A stretch of DNA of 64,000 nucleotides from Palsa-295 sp963814855 (GTDB lineage: Bacteria; Acidobacteriota; Terriglobia; Acidiferrales; UBA7541). A program made the position numbers and the translations under genes. Positions within the stretch are counted from its first letter, which is position 1, and every line of letters starts with the position of its first letter. The notes below the pieces were generated by a model, which made no database searches, was not told where the DNA came from, and saw nothing but the letters and a program-made list of their open reading frames with translations. This document shows, piece after piece, positions 60,464-64,000 of this stretch. Where the stretch lies: positions 1-64,000 of the forward strand of contig CAWFEL010000007.1 of the NCBI GenBank assembly GCA_963814855.1, in the 5' to 3' direction.

Positions 60464-61327
60464 GTGAACATTTCATCGATGGCGTTTGTTATTCGGGCCT
60501 TGTCACTATCTTTCGCCGCCGCCATTTTGGTTGCACCGATTTCGCACGCGCAAATTGGTGGCTCGCGCACACCAGCGACGGCAGTATCGACGTCAACGGA
60601 CGCGCAGCAGACCGAACTTCATGAGCTGACCGACGTGCAGAAACAGCCTGGCGTGACGATCGATCCGAAAGAGCAGAAGGCATACGATGCCTTTTACCAC
60701 ACGGAAGACTCTGCTAAAAAAATCCAGCTCGGCAATGCATTCCTTGAAAAGTACCCCAAGAGCATATTTTCGGAGGCAGTGGACGCCGGGCTTACGAACG
60801 CGTATTACGACAAGCAGGATTGGAAAGATTTTTACGCGACGGCGGATGAGGCCCTGGCCCTGAAGCCGGACGATGTAGACGTCCTCACGACAGTGGGCTG
60901 GGTGATCCCGCACGTCTACGATCCTCACGCGGACGATGCGGACAAGCTGTTGGACAAGGCCGAGACCTACGAGAAGACGGCCATTCAAGTTCTAAACACT
61001 CTGAAAAAGCCCGCAAGCCTGACGGACGCCCAATTTGCTGCTGTGAAAGCTTCGAAGGCCAGTGAAGCACACAGCGCTCTGGGGCTTGTCTATTTCCGTC
61101 GCGAGGACTACGCCAACTCCATGGCGGAGCTTCAGCAGGCCACACAGAACAACCCGAATCCGGACCCGACGGACCTATTTGTGCTCGGAATGGACCTGCA
61201 AAATCTGAATAAGTTTTCCGACGCCGCGGAAGTGTTCGGACGTTGCGGTCAGATTGCCGGAAATATGCAGGACCGCTGCAAGCAGAGCGCTGACATGGCT
61301 AAGCAGCAAGCTACTCAGCCGAAATAA
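60464..61327 (+). CDS. Secreted TPR-like protein, tandem paralogue 1
   Basis: A 287-residue exported protein. AGGAGG lies about 10 nt before the GTG start; the signal peptide ends near APISHAQ. The body is helical: LGNAFLEKYPKSIFSEAVDA, YYDKQDWKDFYATADEALAL, VLTTVGWVIPHVYDPH, AHSALGLVYFRREDYANSM. The pattern is a tetratricopeptide-type solenoid. The next gene encodes a clear paralogue. Probably a periplasmic scaffold; function unknown. Confidence 0.82.
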   Translation: MNISSMAFVIRALSLSFAAAILVAPISHAQIGGSRTPATAVSTSTDAQQTELHELTDVQKQPGVTIDPKEQKAYDAFYHTEDSAKKIQLGNAFLEKYPKSIFSEAVDAGLTNAYYDKQDWKDFYATADEALALKPDDVDVLTTVGWVIPHVYDPHADDADKLLDKAETYEKTAIQVLNTLKKPASLTDAQFAAVKASKASEAHSALGLVYFRREDYANSMAELQQATQNNPNPDPTDLFVLGMDLQNLNKFSDAAEVFGRCGQIAGNMQDRCKQSADMAKQQATQPK

Positions 61328-61364
61328 TGGGTACCAAACCGCCACACAGGAAAGGGACACGTAC

Positions 61365-62237
61365 ATGAGGCCACGATTCATCGCTTTCGGAATCCGTATT
61401 CTGCTGTTGACCGTTGCAGCGAATTTTGGGGTTGCAGCCGTGTGCTTCGCCCAAGGTGCGCCGCCCAGCTTGAAAGGCACGCCACCCGCGTCCGCGTCGT
61501 CAAACGGTCAGCAGGCGCCGTCGGCGAAGCCGGACCCGAACGCGCCACCGGCGGCGCCGAAAGTGGATCCCGCGGAGGAGGCCGCCTATAAGGCTTTCTT
61601 CGATGCGGGACCGGGGGCTGAGGACACCCGGATCCAGCTTGGGAACGATTTCCTGCAGAAATACCCGACCAGTCATTACCTCGAATCCGTTTATGCAGAA
61701 CTGGTCCAGACGTATTACGTAAAGCAGGACTGGAAGAATTTCTATTCGTATGGCGACAAGACTCTTGCGCTGTATCCGGATGATGTGACTGTTCTAACCA
61801 TCATTGGCTGGGTGATCCCTCATGTTTATAATCCGGCGGATCCCGACGCAGCCAAGAACCTCGACAAGGCCGAGCAGTACGAGAAACACGCGATTGCCGT
61901 CGTTGCGGTCATGCCGAAACCGCCGGGTTTGACCGACGATCAATTTGCTCAATCGAAAGCTGCGGTGCTCAGCGAGGCTCACAGTGGCCTCGGGCTGGTT
62001 TATTTCCGGCGCCAGAATCCGACAGAATCTGCGTCGGAACTCCAGCAGGCCACGCAGGCCTCTGCAAGTCCCGATGCGACGGATTTCTACGTCCTCGGCC
62101 TGGATTTGCAACAATTGAGCCGTTATCCGGAAGCTGCCGATGCTTTCACGCACTGTTCCCAGATTATGGGAGCTCTCCAGGATCGCTGCAAACAAAGTGC
62201 GGACGCCGCTCACAAACAGGCGGCGCAACCGAAGTAG
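61365..62237 (+). CDS. Secreted TPR-like protein, tandem paralogue 2
   Basis: A 290-residue exported protein with a signal peptide (FGIRILLLTVAANFGVAAV) and a Pro/Ala-rich linker to about residue 65. The body aligns with the gene before it: LGNDFLQKYPTSHYLESVYA, YYVKQDWKNFYSYGDKTLAL, VLTIIGWVIPHVYNPADP, AHSGLGLVYFRRQNP, and both end in QDRCKQSAD...QPK. The gene starts 37 nt after its paralogue, indicating local duplication and shared transcription. Confidence 0.82.
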   Translation: MRPRFIAFGIRILLLTVAANFGVAAVCFAQGAPPSLKGTPPASASSNGQQAPSAKPDPNAPPAAPKVDPAEEAAYKAFFDAGPGAEDTRIQLGNDFLQKYPTSHYLESVYAELVQTYYVKQDWKNFYSYGDKTLALYPDDVTVLTIIGWVIPHVYNPADPDAAKNLDKAEQYEKHAIAVVAVMPKPPGLTDDQFAQSKAAVLSEAHSGLGLVYFRRQNPTESASELQQATQASASPDATDFYVLGLDLQQLSRYPEAADAFTHCSQIMGALQDRCKQSADAAHKQAAQPK

Positions 62238-62261
62238 GTAGGTCAGAAAGGCGATCCGGTC

Positions 62262-62966
62262 ATGACGGCAGAGGAGCTGGGCGAGCTTGAAACGGTGCTC
62301 GGTCATCGTTTCGGGGAACCCGAACGTCTCGAACGGGCTCTTACTCACCGATCGCGTCGCCAGAACAACGCAGGAATTGACAATGAGCGGCTCGAATTTC
62401 TCGGCGACCGCGTGCTCGGTCTGGTCGCGAGCCAGCATCTCTTCGAATCCTCGCCGCAATGGGACGCGGGGCAACTTTCGAAGGGATTGGCGCGGTTGGT
62501 GAGCGCTCCTTCGATTTACGGCGCGGCGCAGCGCTTGATGCTGGGCGGCCATTTGCGCCTCGGTCCCGGCGAAGAAAAGACCGGAGGGCGCGAGAAGAGA
62601 CGTCTGCTCGCCGACGCCTATGAAGCGATCGTGGGCGCCATCTACCTCGACGCGGGTTTGCCGGCGGCCGCCGCATTTCTCCGGCGCACTCTTCTCGACC
62701 CAGCTCTTGCCGATGGTGTCGAAGGCCTCGAACGGCCCGATCACAAATCCGCCCTCCAGGAATGGCTGCAGCAGCGCGGCCTTGGCGCTGCCGCGTATCG
62801 CGTTAAGAACGAATCGGGTCCAGAACATAACAAGACGTTTGAAGTCGAGGTCTGGCACAACGGCGTGAAATTGTCCGCGTCCCACGGCCTCAGCAAGAAG
62901 GAAGCGGAGCAGGCCGCCGCGCAGCTGGCGCTCGAAACTCTGGGGCAAAGCAGTGAGACCGCCTGA
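62262..62966 (+). CDS. rnc: Ribonuclease III
   Basis: A 234-residue double-stranded-RNA endonuclease acting in rRNA and mRNA processing. The catalytic signature NERLEFLGDRVLGL (E45, D49) and the second acidic cluster DAYEAIVGAIYLD are present, followed by a double-stranded RNA-binding domain from about residue 160 (DHKSALQEWLQQRG ... SKKEAEQAAAQLALETL). Its stop is directly followed by the lepB ATG. Confidence 0.97.
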   Translation: MTAEELGELETVLGHRFGEPERLERALTHRSRRQNNAGIDNERLEFLGDRVLGLVASQHLFESSPQWDAGQLSKGLARLVSAPSIYGAAQRLMLGGHLRLGPGEEKTGGREKRRLLADAYEAIVGAIYLDAGLPAAAAFLRRTLLDPALADGVEGLERPDHKSALQEWLQQRGLGAAAYRVKNESGPEHNKTFEVEVWHNGVKLSASHGLSKKEAEQAAAQLALETLGQSSETA

Positions 62967-63785
62967 ATGGAATCGCTCGAAACAGGAAACCCAATTTCGG
63001 ATTCGGCAGAAAACCCGCCGCCGGTGGCTGCGCCCGCGCCCCCCCGCGCGCCGAATGCCAGCTACGTTGATTTCCTCGAATCGCTCCTAGTCACCGTTCT
63101 CCTGGCGCTTTTTGGAACTACTTTTATTTTGCAGGCCTTCAAGATTCCGTCGCAATCCATGGAGCCTACGCTGCTTGTCGGCGATCATCTGCTGGTGAAC
63201 AAATTTATTTTCGAAGGGAACGGCGCCTGGTACGAAAAATTTCTCCCCTACAGATCTGTTCGCCGCGGCGACATCATCGTCTTCAAATTTCCATTCGACG
63301 ATCATCCGCACTACGTCAAGCGCGTTATTGGATTGCCGGGAGATCGCATTCGCATAATCTACGAGCGTGTTTATGTCAACGGTGTGCGTTTGGCGGAACC
63401 CTATGTCGTCCACGACCCCACTGCGGACGATCCCTATGCTGATAATTTTCCGCCTTCCGATGCCGGTTTCCCCAGATGGGGGCTGCGCGCCGAATGGGCT
63501 GAGCAGATTATGGATTCCGTTCGAAATGGTGAGTTGATCGTTCCGCCTGATCATTACTTCGTGATGGGAGATAATCGCGACCGGAGCTGGGACAGCCGCT
63601 ACTGGGGATTTGTGGACCGTCACGCGATCATGGGCCGCCCCATGGTGATTTACTGGTCTGTCGAAGCGACCGCTGAGGATTACAATGATCGCAGTCTCCT
63701 GGGTACCATCCGCGGCATCGAAGAGGGATTGATTCATCTCTCCAGTCGCACGCGCTGGCATCGCATGCTGCGCGAGGTTCATTAA
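62967..63785 (+). CDS. lepB: Signal peptidase I
   Basis: A 272-residue inner-membrane serine protease that removes signal peptides. One N-terminal transmembrane helix (SLLVTVLLALFGTTFILQAF), nucleophile Ser64 in PSQSMEPTL, general-base Lys118 in YVKRVIGLPGDRI, and the GDNRDRSWDSRYWGFV box. It starts immediately after rnc with no gap. Confidence 0.97.
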   Translation: MESLETGNPISDSAENPPPVAAPAPPRAPNASYVDFLESLLVTVLLALFGTTFILQAFKIPSQSMEPTLLVGDHLLVNKFIFEGNGAWYEKFLPYRSVRRGDIIVFKFPFDDHPHYVKRVIGLPGDRIRIIYERVYVNGVRLAEPYVVHDPTADDPYADNFPPSDAGFPRWGLRAEWAEQIMDSVRNGELIVPPDHYFVMGDNRDRSWDSRYWGFVDRHAIMGRPMVIYWSVEATAEDYNDRSLLGTIRGIEEGLIHLSSRTRWHRMLREVH

Positions 63786-63839
63786 ACGTATCCGGGTCCG
63801 TTCGGTAGGGAACCGTTTGTAGATTCGTAGCGATCCACA

Positions 63840-64000
63840 ATGTCAGACACATATTCCGAAGCCATCCCTCACGTGGAAACTCTTCAGCCGGTTCGGTCGC
63901 GTCCTCGGCTGTGGGCTCGATTTCTCAAGTGGGCGCTCTTTATCCTCGTTGTCTTGTGGATCGCCACCGAAGCGGTTTCTCTCACGATCCAACACACGGG
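63840..64000 (+). CDS. N-terminus of a membrane protein, cut by the window end
   Basis: ATG 63840 opens a frame that runs off the window (53 residues visible). A polar start with Arg/Pro-rich stretch is followed by one hydrophobic helix (WALFILVVLWIATEAVSL). It follows lepB by 54 nt. Too short to assign; a second signal peptidase or another membrane-anchored protein are both possible. Confidence 0.55.
   Translation, partial: MSDTYSEAIPHVETLQPVRSRPRLWARFLKWALFILVVLWIATEAVSLTIQHT

Overview
The window is a GC-rich bacterial chromosome segment, most likely from a soil Acidobacteriota of the Koribacter/Terriglobia type. The evidence is the company of genes rather than any single marker: a DUF1800/DUF1501 pair, a YXWGxW-repeat protein, an acidobacterial zinc-finger/HTH protein, a PEP-CTERM protein, several secreted S9 and M61 peptidases, Ig-like lipoproteins, and many short intergenic hairpin repeats of the GGGGCTTCAGCCCC type. 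No plasmid, phage or insertion-sequence hallmark was seen, and no CRISPR array.

Layout. 1-3.2 kb is the end of the ribosomal alpha operon (rpsK, rpsD, rpoA, rplQ); each intergenic gap before rpoA carries the same two-hairpin repeat. 3.2-6.2 kb on the minus strand holds a VanZ-like protein, guaB with a structured leader, a tiny basic protein and a PEP-CTERM protein. 6.9-9.8 kb is a lower-GC block that looks acquired: a membrane protein, a DUF262 protein and a HEPN protein joined by an ATGA overlap, a probable RNase-based conflict/defence module. 9.8-11.7 kb has a beta-carbonic anhydrase between two copies of a 95-bp direct repeat. 11.8-17.7 kb holds secreted or exported proteins including DUF1800/DUF1501. 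17.9-20.7 kb is a NarL-type two-component set with a second, receiver-only regulator. 21.7-26.9 kb is an fdsGBAD operon for a soluble NAD-dependent formate dehydrogenase, in which fdsA is broken by about eight single-base indels confined to 1 kb. 27-35 kb holds an outer-membrane barrel, murJ, a PEGA protein, and S9 and M61 peptidases. 35.4-39.3 kb is a hybrid histidine kinase followed by a REC-GGDEF diguanylate cyclase.

39.5-42.8 kb is a cluster of very small membrane proteins (23, 63 and 51 residues) with a Crp/Fnr regulator, a repeat-rich periplasmic protein and a SYLF-domain protein, resembling a stress/envelope gene set. 43.3-49.9 kb encodes an Ig-like/DUF3494 lipoprotein, an OmpA-family protein and a prolyl oligopeptidase. 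A tmRNA gene (ssrA) lies on the minus strand at 49,992-50,343. 50.4-56.7 kb has a DUF985 cupin, a Slt-type lytic transglycosylase overlapping an aminotransferase, and a beta-CASP RNase-like protein. 56.9-64 kb has tRNA-Ala(GGC), an ECF sigma factor with anti-sigma factor, a degenerate zincin-like TPR protein, a pair of tandem TPR paralogues, rnc, lepB and the start of a further membrane protein cut by the window edge.

All names come from reading motifs in the translated sequence; no database search was run. Starts were moved to internal codons where a Shine-Dalgarno sequence and a signal peptide or domain boundary supported it.
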